From the NCBI GenBank assembly GCA_905233935.1, contig CAJOFU010000010.1, positions 1 to 33,251 of the forward strand: DNA of 33,251 nt, written 5' to 3'. Below are positions 6,960 through 13,800 of this stretch, in pieces. Made by a program: the position numbers and the translations under genes. How positions within the stretch are numbered: the stretch's first letter is position 1; every line of letters starts with the position of its first letter. This stretch comes from Paludibacteraceae bacterium. GTDB taxonomy: Bacteria > Bacteroidota > Bacteroidia > Bacteroidales > Paludibacteraceae. Under the pieces are notes generated by a model, which had not been told where the DNA came from, searched no databases, and saw only the letters and a program-made list of their open reading frames with translations.

Positions 6960-7210
6960 CAGCCAACCCTCCTCAAGAATTCATCTAATGACTCGTCAGG
7001 AAGCATGCGTATTCCTTTTCCTTCTTCAATCTCACGCTCAGCCTCTTCTACTCGCGAAAAGAATTCGTCTTTCGTCATCAAAGTCGAGTCTTGTGTCAGC
7101 TCAGATGCTAACCGTTTCAAGTAATTGGCTGCACGACGAAGCATGCTTTCATCTTGAGATAGCACACCTAAACTCTGGTAGATTTCTGCATTCAATTGCA
7201 AAGCTGTCAT
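6959..7210 (-). CDS. Antitoxin of the YoeB pair
   Basis: 83 residues from the ATG at 7210. That start is fixed by a strong Shine-Dalgarno, AAGGAGGTGA, just before it; the longer frame to 7267 would run through the promoter. Sequence: MTALQLNAEIYQSLGVLSQD, then a helical middle, then STLMTKDEFFSRVEEAEREIEEGKGIRMLPDE in part. This is the layout of the RelB/Phd-like antitoxins that accompany YoeB in Bacteroidales: an N-terminal DNA-binding segment and a C-terminal acidic toxin-wrapping helix. Autoregulation is likely but not shown by the sequence. Confidence 0.8.
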   Translation of the reverse strand: MTALQLNAEIYQSLGVLSQDESMLRRAANYLKRLASELTQDSTLMTKDEFFSRVEEAEREIEEGKGIRMLPDESLDEFLRRVG

Positions 7211-7236
7211 AATCACCTCCTTTTTAATTTCGCCTA

Positions 7237-7268
7237 CAAAGTTACAACTTTTTTTCGAATTATGCAAA
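7237..7268 (-). promoter_or_regulatory. Promoter of the toxin-antitoxin pair
   Basis: Minus strand TTTG (7265-7268), 20 nt, TAACTTTG (7237-7244), about 27 nt before the antitoxin ATG. Confidence 0.75.
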
Positions 7269-7307
7269 TTTATTTGCAGAAATTTTGTAATTTTCCAAAA
7301 TTTTCGC

Positions 7308-7730
7308 TTATCCCCCCGCTTCCATCGCCATTTTCTTCTCCTTCAACAGCACCATCCTCACAAACACCGGAAACATCCCGTACACAACCTTCTCCGTCCG
7401 TCCCTCATTCAAAAACGCGTCACACCCGCCCTTGAACTGCGCATTCCATCGTGCCCGCAGTTCTGCATACCTCGGGTGCTCTGTGTTCTTGTATATCGCA
7501 CTCGCCTCTCTACACACCTCTTTCCAGATATCCGCTTGCGCTTGTTCCGCCGTACTCCTCGGACTCCGTTTGTAGTCCCGTGTGTCCCTGTGAAAGAACT
7601 CCTGTGGGCCCACGCCGATCACATGTCCTGTGTCATCTTTGTACTTCTTGAATCGCATCTGCATTCCTGACTTCTTTGCCAGTTTCCCGCTCAGGCTGTC
7701 AATGCCCACACTTAGTTTCGCTCTTGCCAT
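7308..7730 (-). CDS. Small basic hypothetical protein, related to the gene at 24959
   Basis: 140 residues, not a family I can name. The layout is a short N-terminal strand region IDSLSGKLAKKSG, a basic-aromatic motif EFFHRDTRDYKRSPRSTAEQ, a helix AQADIWKEVCREASAIYKN, then PRYAELRARWNAQF. The protein at 24959-25309 has the same order (IREIRGK-like start, QFYRNREENYQQNQSPKQ, FAYANAYMAEHY, PEAKAQLAAEYEA). The start has a strong AAGGAGG site, unlike the core genes here. It has its own promoter ~200 nt upstream and an AT-rich palindrome just before the ribosome site. A mobile or phage-derived origin is plausible. Confidence 0.65.
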   Translation of the reverse strand: MARAKLSVGIDSLSGKLAKKSGMQMRFKKYKDDTGHVIGVGPQEFFHRDTRDYKRSPRSTAEQAQADIWKEVCREASAIYKNTEHPRYAELRARWNAQFKGGCDAFLNEGRTEKVVYGMFPVFVRMVLLKEKKMAMEAGG

Positions 7731-7750
7731 TTTTTCCTCCTTGTTTTAAT

Positions 7751-7766
7751 AAAATATCGATATTTT
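7751..7766. promoter_or_regulatory. AT-rich palindrome before the gene at 7308-7730
   Basis: AAAATATCGATATTTT is a perfect 16-bp palindrome; nearly matching arms extend to 7747-7771. It lies in the transcribed leader directly upstream of the ribosome binding site, suggesting an operator or an RBS-adjacent hairpin. Confidence 0.5.
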
Positions 7767-7767
7767 T

Positions 7768-7826
7768 ATTAGTTAATCTTTAGTTCTTCTTTAGTTGTTC
7801 TTTAGTTCATATTTAGTTCTTCGACT
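7768..7826. repeat. Degenerate ~8-10-nt repeat (CTTTAGTT units)
   Basis: Five spaced units of TTTAGTTcttc type in tandem within the leader of the gene at 7308. One of several short degenerate repeats in this window. Confidence 0.6.
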
Positions 7827-7930
7827 TATTATCGTGTTATCATATTATACTGTCATAATTCTGTCAGTATGCTGATTCTACGATAAAATCTTGAGATCGG
7901 AATATTTTTCATTATATAGAAAAACCATTA

Positions 7931-7962
7931 CAAAGATACAACATTTTTTTGATATATGCAAG
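7931..7962 (-). promoter_or_regulatory. Promoter upstream of the gene at 7308-7730
   Basis: Minus strand CTTG (7959-7962), 20 nt, TATCTTTG (7931-7938). It would give a leader of ~190 nt. It is divergent from the SNF promoter at 8019-8050. Confidence 0.6.
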
Positions 7963-8018
7963 TAAGTCTCAATAAATTGTAAGAAAAAATGATTTTTTTT
8001 GCTAAAATGTGCTAAAAT

Positions 8019-8050
8019 CTTGCAAATTTCATTTTTTTTTTGTAACTTTG
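8019..8050 (+). promoter_or_regulatory. Promoter of the SNF transporter unit
   Basis: CTTG (8019-8022), 20 nt, TAACTTTG (8043-8050), ~40 nt before the ATG. Nothing else is recognised in 7827-8018. Confidence 0.7.
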
Positions 8051-8092
8051 CTGCCGATACTATAATTTGTATTTTGATTTTAGAAAAGTAAT

Positions 8093-9424
8093 ATGTCAGA
8101 TCGTAAAAATACAACATTTTCTTCGAAGGTCGGATTGATCATGGCGGCGGCAGGCAGTGCTGTCGGCTTGGGCAATATCTGGAAGTTTCCGTACATCGCC
8201 GGTGAGAACGGAGGCGGAGCATTCCTTGTTGTGTATCTGCTCTGTGTGCTGCTGTTCGGTATGCCGTTGCTGATGACGGAGTTCATGATCGGCAAGCGTT
8301 CGGGCAAGAGTGCGTACGGTGCTTTCCATGCATTGAGCGGCAACAACCGCTGGCAGTGGCTCAGTTGGCTGTGCATGCTCACGGCGTTTGTGATTATGGG
8401 ATTTTACTTTGTTGTAACCGGCTGGTGTTTCAATTACCTTGTAGAAGCGGTGACAAACGCTTTAGGCGGCTTAAGTGCACAAGAGTTGAATGCTCATTTT
8501 GATACGATCCAATCCAGCAATATCAGGATGATAGGATTCGGCATATTGCCGGTTTTGCTGACGGCCGGAGTGTTGTGGTTTGATGTCAACACCGGCATTG
8601 AGCGTTTGAGCAAAGTGCTGATGCCTCTGCTGCTCATATTGATGTTGCTGATGGCAGGTGTAGTGCTGATGATGGACGGCAGCAGCGCCGGTATGCGGTT
8701 CTTCTTCCGGTTTGACTTTGCGCAGTTCACGCCTCGGGTTGTTATGGAAGCCATGGGACAGTGCTTCTTTAGCCTTTCGATAGGTATGGGTGCGCTGATT
8801 ACGTATGGAGCGTATATGCCAAAAGGTCAGAATGTTATAGCCACATCCGTTCAGGTGATTGTGCTGGATACCATAGTCGCTTTGTTGGCGGGAGTGATCA
8901 TCTTCCCCGCTGTATTTGCGTTCGGCTTTGACCCTGCCGAAGGTCCTGAATTAGTGTTTGTGGTACTGCCGGCAATCTTCGAAAAGATGACTCTGCCGTG
9001 GCTGAGCAGTGTACTGTTCTTTGCGCTACTGTGTATAGCCGCTATCACTTCAACAATCTCGCTGATGGAGGTGGTCGTAGCGTTTATCTGCGAAGCAACA
9101 GCCGGCAAAAAACATCCGCTCAACAGGCGTCAAGCAGTGCTTATTACCTCGGTGTTGGTGATTGCCTTGCTCGTAACGTGCGTGTTCGTGCCCGAAGTAT
9201 TCAATTATAGTGACCTTGTTTCTGCCTGTGTGATGATGCCGCTTGGCGCATTGGGCATGGCGGTGTTCGTGGGCTGGAGGTTGCATAAGATAGGCAAGAA
9301 AAGTGTGCAACCTAACGAAAAATGGATTAAGCGTTGGGCAAGGATGTTTTACCTGTTTGTGCTGCGCTTCATTGTACCGCTTGCTATTTTGCTGATTGTG
9401 TTGAACGGGTTGGGAGTGCTGTAA
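8093..9424 (+). CDS. Sodium-dependent transporter, SNF/NSS family
   Basis: 443 residues, the usual size of bacterial 11-helix NSS transporters, which import amino acids or related solutes with sodium across the inner membrane. The unwound first helix and sodium-site signature AAAGSAVGLGNIWKFPYIA is at residues ~19-37, followed by GENGGGAFL. Hydrophobic segments fill the remainder, ending in a helix near the C-terminus (RFIVPLAILLIVLNGLGVL). The substrate cannot be told from sequence. It starts at ATG 8093 behind a good promoter; the next gene begins 29 nt after its stop, and the gap consists almost only of CTTCAAAT-type repeats. Confidence 0.92.
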   Translation: MSDRKNTTFSSKVGLIMAAAGSAVGLGNIWKFPYIAGENGGGAFLVVYLLCVLLFGMPLLMTEFMIGKRSGKSAYGAFHALSGNNRWQWLSWLCMLTAFVIMGFYFVVTGWCFNYLVEAVTNALGGLSAQELNAHFDTIQSSNIRMIGFGILPVLLTAGVLWFDVNTGIERLSKVLMPLLLILMLLMAGVVLMMDGSSAGMRFFFRFDFAQFTPRVVMEAMGQCFFSLSIGMGALITYGAYMPKGQNVIATSVQVIVLDTIVALLAGVIIFPAVFAFGFDPAEGPELVFVVLPAIFEKMTLPWLSSVLFFALLCIAAITSTISLMEVVVAFICEATAGKKHPLNRRQAVLITSVLVIALLVTCVFVPEVFNYSDLVSACVMMPLGALGMAVFVGWRLHKIGKKSVQPNEKWIKRWARMFYLFVLRFIVPLAILLIVLNGLGVL

Positions 9425-9453
9425 TCTTCAAATATTCAAATCTTCAAATCTTC
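9425..9453. repeat. CTTCAAAT microsatellite filling an intergenic gap
   Basis: Three to four degenerate units of (c)ttcaaat make up the whole spacer between the SNF transporter stop and the next start codon. Confidence 0.7.
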
Positions 9454-10200
9454 ATGAGGATAGCGATTATAGGAAACGGTAATGTGGCAACAAGTTTGCA
9501 TGCCGCGTTCAGTAAGAAAGGGATCGATGCCCCGATGATCAATTCGCGCGAACTGGTTAGCGGATTAGTGGATGAGGGGATTAGCGGATTAGCGGATGTT
9601 TACATCTACGCCGTTCGCGACGAAGCCTTACGCGAGGTGATTGCTGCGGTGCATGCTCCCGCACGTTCCGTACATGTGCACACCTCGGGCACAGTTCCGA
9701 TCTCCGTCTTTGGCGAGGATAAACCGCATTGCGGTATCCTCTATCCCTTCCAGACCTTCAGTAAGGCGCAACCGATTGACGACTTCACGGATATACCATT
9801 GTTCATTGAGGCGAAGAACATCGACGATGTGGCGGCTGTTTATACTCTGGCTCTTACCCTTTCGCCGCGTGTGATCGAAACGACCCAAGCCGACCGCGAG
9901 CGGCTGCATGTTGCCGGAGTGTTTGCCAACAACTTCACGAACTGCATGTACCGCATAGCGGCGGATATTCTGAAAGGAACGAGTATTCCGTTCTCGGTAT
10001 TGTTGCCACTCATCGACCAGACTGCCGCCAAGGTGCACACCCTTGCCCCGAAAGACGCACAAACAGGTCCGGCAGTACGAGATGACGAGCAGGTAATCCG
10101 GCATCACATTGAATTACTGCAATCTCTCCCGGTGGCTAATCATGATTTGGCAGCGGAAATTTATCGTCAACTGACAGACTATATTCGTACAAATAGATAG
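9454..10200 (+). CDS. DUF2520 / Rossmann-like NADP-binding oxidoreductase
   Basis: 248 residues. The N-terminus MRIAIIGNGNVATSLHAAF is a Rossmann glycine loop (GxGxxA). Following segments YIYAVRDEALREV, VHTSGTVPISVF, HCGILYPFQTFSKAQPIDF-like and the C-terminal helical part with FANNFTNCMYRIA and GPAVRDD match the family of pyrroline-carboxylate-reductase-like proteins containing DUF2520. Substrate is unknown. The start at 9454 follows the repeat spacer. Residues ~35-46 (VSGLVDEGISGLAD) are encoded by repeated GGATTAGCGGATTAGCGGAT, a microsatellite inside the gene. Confidence 0.85.
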   Translation: MRIAIIGNGNVATSLHAAFSKKGIDAPMINSRELVSGLVDEGISGLADVYIYAVRDEALREVIAAVHAPARSVHVHTSGTVPISVFGEDKPHCGILYPFQTFSKAQPIDDFTDIPLFIEAKNIDDVAAVYTLALTLSPRVIETTQADRERLHVAGVFANNFTNCMYRIAADILKGTSIPFSVLLPLIDQTAAKVHTLAPKDAQTGPAVRDDEQVIRHHIELLQSLPVANHDLAAEIYRQLTDYIRTNR

Positions 10201-10204
10201 TATA

Positions 10205-10234
10205 GAAAAAAAAGAGCTGCTATTGCGGCTTTTT
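10205..10234 (+). terminator. Probable intrinsic terminator
   Basis: An A-rich arm and GCTGC pair around TATT with GCGGC and a run of six Ts, right after the stop at 10200 and before the prs promoter. Confidence 0.6.
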
Positions 10235-10245
10235 TGCAGCAAAAA

Positions 10246-10277
10246 TTTGCAAATATCATTTTTTTTTCGTAACTTTG
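10246..10277 (+). promoter_or_regulatory. Promoter of prs
   Basis: TTTG (10246-10249), 20 nt, TAACTTTG (10270-10277), with a short AT-rich leader to ATG 10303. Confidence 0.8.
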
Positions 10278-10302
10278 TGGCGAAATTTAAATTTCATTTA
10301 AT

Positions 10303-11262
10303 ATGCTCATAGAGGCTAATCCTTTCAAGGTGTTTGCGGGTAGCCAAGGTCTGGCTATAGCGCAACGTGTGTGCGAACATCTGAACTGCCAGTTAGGGCA
10401 TGTGAAGATTGAGCGTTTCTCCGACGGCGAATATGCCGCCACGTTTGAGGATTCTGTTCGCGGACAATCCGTTTATCTTATTCAATCGACTAACCCGACA
10501 GCAGACAACCTGATGGAACTGCTGTTGATGATTGACGCCGCCAAGCGTGCCAGTGCGTACAAGGTGATTGCCGTCATCCCGTACTTCGGTTGGGCACGTC
10601 AGGACAGAAAAGACAAACCGCGCGTAAGTATCGGTGCCAAGCTGGTGGCGAACATCCTACAGGTAGCCGGTGCCGACCGTGTGATTGTGGTTGATTTGCA
10701 CGCCGAGCAGATTCAGGGATTCTTCGACATCCCCGTTGATCACTTGTACGGCAGCAATGTGCTGGCACCTTACGTCGAGAGTTTGAATATGGATAATCTG
10801 ATCATCGCCTCTCCTGATGTTGGCGGTTCGAAGCGTGCAGCCAACTTCTGCAAGAAACTGCATCTGCAAACCGGCAAAGAGGTGCCTATGGTTATCTGCT
10901 ACAAACACCGTCCGGAAGCTAACCAGATAGGTGAGATGCGTGTGTTAGGTGACGTAGCCGGTAAGGATGTGGTTATTCTTGACGATATAGTGGATACAGC
11001 TGGAACACTCTGCAAGGCAGCCAAGGTGATGAAGGAGAATGGCGCACTCAGTGTGCGTGCCGTCATCTCGCACGGCATTATGTCCGGCAACGCCTGTGAA
11101 CGCGTGATGGAGAGCGAACTGGATGAACTGGTTATCACCGATTCGATACCGTTCGACACAACGCGTTGTCCGAAGGTCAAAGTCGTAAGTGTGGCTTTGC
11201 CTATCGCCAAGACGATTCTCGCAATACAAGAGCACCGTAGCATCAGTGAGCAAAATTTCTAA
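10303..11262 (+). CDS. prs: Ribose-phosphate pyrophosphokinase (PRPP synthetase)
   Basis: 319 residues, full length. It makes PRPP from ribose 5-phosphate and ATP for nucleotide, histidine and tryptophan synthesis. Visible motifs: FSDGEYA (residues ~43-49), the ATP-loop region YFGWARQDRK, the DLHAEQIQGFFDIPVDHL metal/flexible segment (~128-145) and the PRPP-binding loop VVILDDIVDTAGT (~225-237). No Shine-Dalgarno is present before the ATG, as usual in this phylum. The gene after it begins 17 nt past the stop, inside a repeat. Confidence 0.97.
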   Translation: MLIEANPFKVFAGSQGLAIAQRVCEHLNCQLGHVKIERFSDGEYAATFEDSVRGQSVYLIQSTNPTADNLMELLLMIDAAKRASAYKVIAVIPYFGWARQDRKDKPRVSIGAKLVANILQVAGADRVIVVDLHAEQIQGFFDIPVDHLYGSNVLAPYVESLNMDNLIIASPDVGGSKRAANFCKKLHLQTGKEVPMVICYKHRPEANQIGEMRVLGDVAGKDVVILDDIVDTAGTLCKAAKVMKENGALSVRAVISHGIMSGNACERVMESELDELVITDSIPFDTTRCPKVKVVSVALPIAKTILAIQEHRSISEQNF

Positions 11263-11287
11263 TTTGAAGATTTGAAAATTTGAAGAT
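11261..11287. repeat. AATTTGAAGATTTGAA microsatellite across the prs / peptidase junction
   Basis: Three degenerate units (TTTGAAGA, TTTGAAAA, TTTGAAGA) run from the prs stop codon into the start of the next gene, and supply its TTG start codon at 11280. Confidence 0.7.
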
Positions 11288-12299
11288 TCACAAGGTCATA
11301 TCATTGATGTGTAGTTTTATGCTGTTGGCGGGATGCGGAGCTACGCCTAAGACAACAACCACGGCGATACCGGAGGTTGCGTTCAGCGGCGACAGTGCGT
11401 ACGCTTACGTAGCCGGTCAAGTGGCGTTCGGTTCGCGTGTGCCCGGCAGTGATGCGCATAACCTGTGCTTACAATACTTAGGTAGTACGCTGGAGCGTTT
11501 TGGTGCGAAAGTCGAGATCCAGACCGGTGAGGTGCAACGCTACGATGGCGCGTGGCAGCGTGTGGCGAACATCTGTGCACATCTTCCGGCAGATTCCGCT
11601 TATGCTAACGAAAAAGCGATCTTGCTCTGTGCCCATTACGACAGTCGTCCTTGGGCGGATCAGGAGGAGGACTACAGCGAGCGAATGATTCCTATCCCCG
11701 GAGCGAACGACGGCGCGAGTGGAGTAGGCGTGCTGATAGAAGTTGCCAGACAATGGCAGCAACTGAGCGAACATCGGCGACCGATAGAGATCGTGCTCTT
11801 CGACTGCGAGGACATGGGCACACCGGCGTTCTACACCGGTCGACAACTGCCCCACACATGGTGTCTCGGTGCACAACTCTGGTCGAGAATGTACGCACAG
11901 CAATCACAAATCACAAATAACAAATCACAAATTACAAATCGCAAATCACCAATATCCTTCGGCATTCTCCTTGATATGGTCGGCGACCCCAATGCAGCAT
12001 TCCCGCGCGAATACAATAGCGAGCAATATGCACAGAAGTATGTCGATAAGATATGGCATACAGCCGAGCAGTTGGGCTATGGTCATCGTTTCACGAGCGA
12101 GCGGGTGTACCCAATAACCGACGACCATTATTATGTGAATACGATTGCGAAGATACCGTGTGTGGATATTATCCATTATGTACCTTCCGAAACTGGTTTT
12201 CCATGGTGGTGGCATACGAAGAATGACGACATGAGCAATATCAGCCCCAACACTCTGCAAGAGGTCGGCAAAGTAATCATGGCAGTAATCAATGAATAG
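11280..12299 (+). CDS. M28-family zinc peptidase / glutaminyl-peptide cyclotransferase-like lipoprotein
   Basis: 339 residues from TTG 11280. That start gives a proper lipoprotein signal (MKIHKVISLM... LLAGC, lipid Cys19); the next in-frame ATG would remove the positive N-region. Metal and catalytic residues follow M28/QC order: HYDSR (H119, D121), GANDGASG (D144), FDCED (E177, D178), LDMVGD (D232/D236), DDHYY (H283) and WWWHTKNDD (H312). Closest in style to the Bacteroidetes QC-like M28 proteins, which cyclise N-terminal glutamine or act as aminopeptidases at the outer membrane or periplasm. Residues ~207-226 are encoded by an ACAAATCA microsatellite and form an extra loop. The stop abuts the sufC start directly. 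Confidence 0.85.
   Translation: MKIHKVISLMCSFMLLAGCGATPKTTTTAIPEVAFSGDSAYAYVAGQVAFGSRVPGSDAHNLCLQYLGSTLERFGAKVEIQTGEVQRYDGAWQRVANICAHLPADSAYANEKAILLCAHYDSRPWADQEEDYSERMIPIPGANDGASGVGVLIEVARQWQQLSEHRRPIEIVLFDCEDMGTPAFYTGRQLPHTWCLGAQLWSRMYAQQSQITNNKSQITNRKSPISFGILLDMVGDPNAAFPREYNSEQYAQKYVDKIWHTAEQLGYGHRFTSERVYPITDDHYYVNTIAKIPCVDIIHYVPSETGFPWWWHTKNDDMSNISPNTLQEVGKVIMAVINE
11898..11957. repeat. ACAAATCA microsatellite inside the M28 gene
   Basis: About seven degenerate 7-9-nt units (CACAAAT, AACAAAT, TACAAAT, GCAAAT) in frame, translated as SQITNNKSQITNRKSPI. It lies between conserved parts of the fold, where a surface loop is tolerated. Confidence 0.8.
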
Positions 12300-13067
12300 A
12301 TGTTAGATATAAAGAACTTACACGCCTCAATAGCGGGCAAAGAAATATTAAAAGGCATTAACCTGCACATCAATGCAGGTGAGACGCACGCAATCATGGG
12401 ACCGAATGGTGCCGGCAAATCCACGCTCAGTGCCGTGCTCGCCGGTAATCCGGCTTACACGGTAACCGAAGGCGAAGTGACCTTTAACGGCAAAGACCTG
12501 CTCAGCATGGCTCCCGAGGTGCGCGCACGTGAGGGATTGTTCCTGTCGTTTCAGTACCCTGTGGAGATCCCGGGCGTGAGCATGACAAACTTTATGCGTG
12601 CGGCGGTTAATGCCAAGCGTGAACACCATGGTTTGCCAGCTCTTAATGCCGGCGAGTTCCTCAAGCTGATGCGTGCCAAACGCACTCTCGTCGAACTCGA
12701 CAACAAACTGACCGGTCGCAGTGTTAATGAAGGCTTCTCCGGCGGCGAGAAGAAACGCAACGAGATCTTCCAGATGGCAATGTTAGAACCCTGCCTGTCA
12801 ATCCTTGACGAGACAGACTCCGGTTTGGATATTGATGCCTTGCGCATCGTTGCCGAGGGCGTAAACAAACTGCACAACGCAGAGAATGCCACGATAGTAA
12901 TCACGCACTACCAGCGTCTGTTGGATTACATTGTGCCGGACTACGTACACATCCTCGCTGACGGACAAATCGTCCGCACAGGTGGCAAGGAACTCGCACT
13001 GGAACTCGAGGAGAAAGGCTACGCAGGGGTATCCGCCATACATGGCGGATTAACAGATTCGCTTTGA
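12300..13067 (+). CDS. sufC: Fe-S cluster assembly ATPase SufC
   Basis: 255 residues. SufC is the ABC-type ATPase of the SUF iron-sulfur scaffold. Walker A GPNGAGKST at ~34-42, SufC-type Q-loop FLSFQYPVEIPGVSMTNF, ABC signature GFSGGEKKRNEI (~147-158) and Walker B LSILDETDSGLDIDAL are all present. The final residues VSAIHGGLTDSL are encoded by the 20-bp palindrome at 13031-13050 and what follows, so the C-terminus looks extended by a repeat. The start directly touches the preceding stop codon. sufD follows 4 nt later. No sufB is in the window. Confidence 0.96.
   Translation: MLDIKNLHASIAGKEILKGINLHINAGETHAIMGPNGAGKSTLSAVLAGNPAYTVTEGEVTFNGKDLLSMAPEVRAREGLFLSFQYPVEIPGVSMTNFMRAAVNAKREHHGLPALNAGEFLKLMRAKRTLVELDNKLTGRSVNEGFSGGEKKRNEIFQMAMLEPCLSILDETDSGLDIDALRIVAEGVNKLHNAENATIVITHYQRLLDYIVPDYVHILADGQIVRTGGKELALELEEKGYAGVSAIHGGLTDSL
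13031..13050. repeat. 20-bp palindrome, copy 2, inside the sufC coding end
   Basis: ATCCGCCAT AC ATGGCGGAT, 9-bp arms, identical to the copy at 13729-13748. It is translated in frame near the SufC C-terminus. Confidence 0.8.
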
Positions 13068-13071
13068 CGCT

Positions 13072-13725
13072 ATGCAAGAGTTACATCTCATACAAGGTGA
13101 ACACAAGCACTTGGTTATAGTCTGTCTGTCGGACGATACGGCGCAGTGGCATATAACGCAAGAGGCGGATAGCGTGCTGACCATCCATCTGTTCTGCTTG
13201 GACAAAGGCGAAGACACGGATTGTGATGTGCTGCTGGATATCAATCAGGTTGGCGAACATGCGGAGACTTACATCTACGGTTTGGGTGTAATCAGCGGCA
13301 AGCAACAAATTAAGGTACACACGCACGTGAGACATAGTGTGCCGAACGGCAAGTCGAACCAATTGCTGAAGTTCGCTGTAAAAGACAACGCACGTGCGGA
13401 GTTTGTTGGCGAACTCATTGTTGCTCCGAACGCACAACACACTGACGCACGACAGACAAACCGCAATGTGCTGCTATCCCCGACCGCAACGATGCACACA
13501 CAGCCGCAGTTGGAGATCTACGCCGATGATGTCAAGTGTTCGCACGGTGCGACAACAGGGCAGATTGACGAGAGTGCGCTGTTCTACATGCAACAGCGAG
13601 GCATTGCCCCTGACGAAGCGCGCCGACTGTTGCTCACAGCGTTCTTTCACGACGTGCTCACCACTTTAGGCGAACCGGAAGTCGAAGAAAGAATACAACG
13701 CAAGATAGCCGATGCACTTGCATAA
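13072..13725 (+). CDS. sufD: Short SufD-type Fe-S scaffold protein
   Basis: 217 residues, about half the length of E. coli SufD (423). The beta-helix core and C-terminal part are recognisable: LKFAVKDNARAEFVGELIV, DARQTNRNVLLSP, then PQLEIYADDVKCSHGATTGQ with the SufD-type Cys-x-His, LFYMQQRGI and a helical tail binding SufC. The large N-terminal half is missing, yet the frame starts cleanly with ATG 4 nt after sufC, with no in-frame remnant upstream. It could be a compact SufD or a minimal SufB/D-like scaffold; the CSHGAT motif favours SufD. sufB must be elsewhere or absent. Confidence 0.85.
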   Translation: MQELHLIQGEHKHLVIVCLSDDTAQWHITQEADSVLTIHLFCLDKGEDTDCDVLLDINQVGEHAETYIYGLGVISGKQQIKVHTHVRHSVPNGKSNQLLKFAVKDNARAEFVGELIVAPNAQHTDARQTNRNVLLSPTATMHTQPQLEIYADDVKCSHGATTGQIDESALFYMQQRGIAPDEARRLLLTAFFHDVLTTLGEPEVEERIQRKIADALA

Positions 13726-13728
13726 GCT

Positions 13729-13748
13729 ATCCGCCATACATGGCGGAT
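13729..13748. repeat. 20-bp palindrome, copy 3, after sufD
   Basis: ATCCGCCAT AC ATGGCGGAT, starting 4 nt after the sufD stop; exact match to copy 2. No T-run follows, so it is not an obvious terminator. Confidence 0.8.
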
Positions 13749-13800
13749 CAAAATGAAATACATTGAACAAATAATATTAACAAACTAAATCTCTATTATC

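Noticed and set aside
11898..11957. CRISPR array
   Set aside because: Units are 7-9 nt without spacers and lie in frame in a gene; no cas genes are present.
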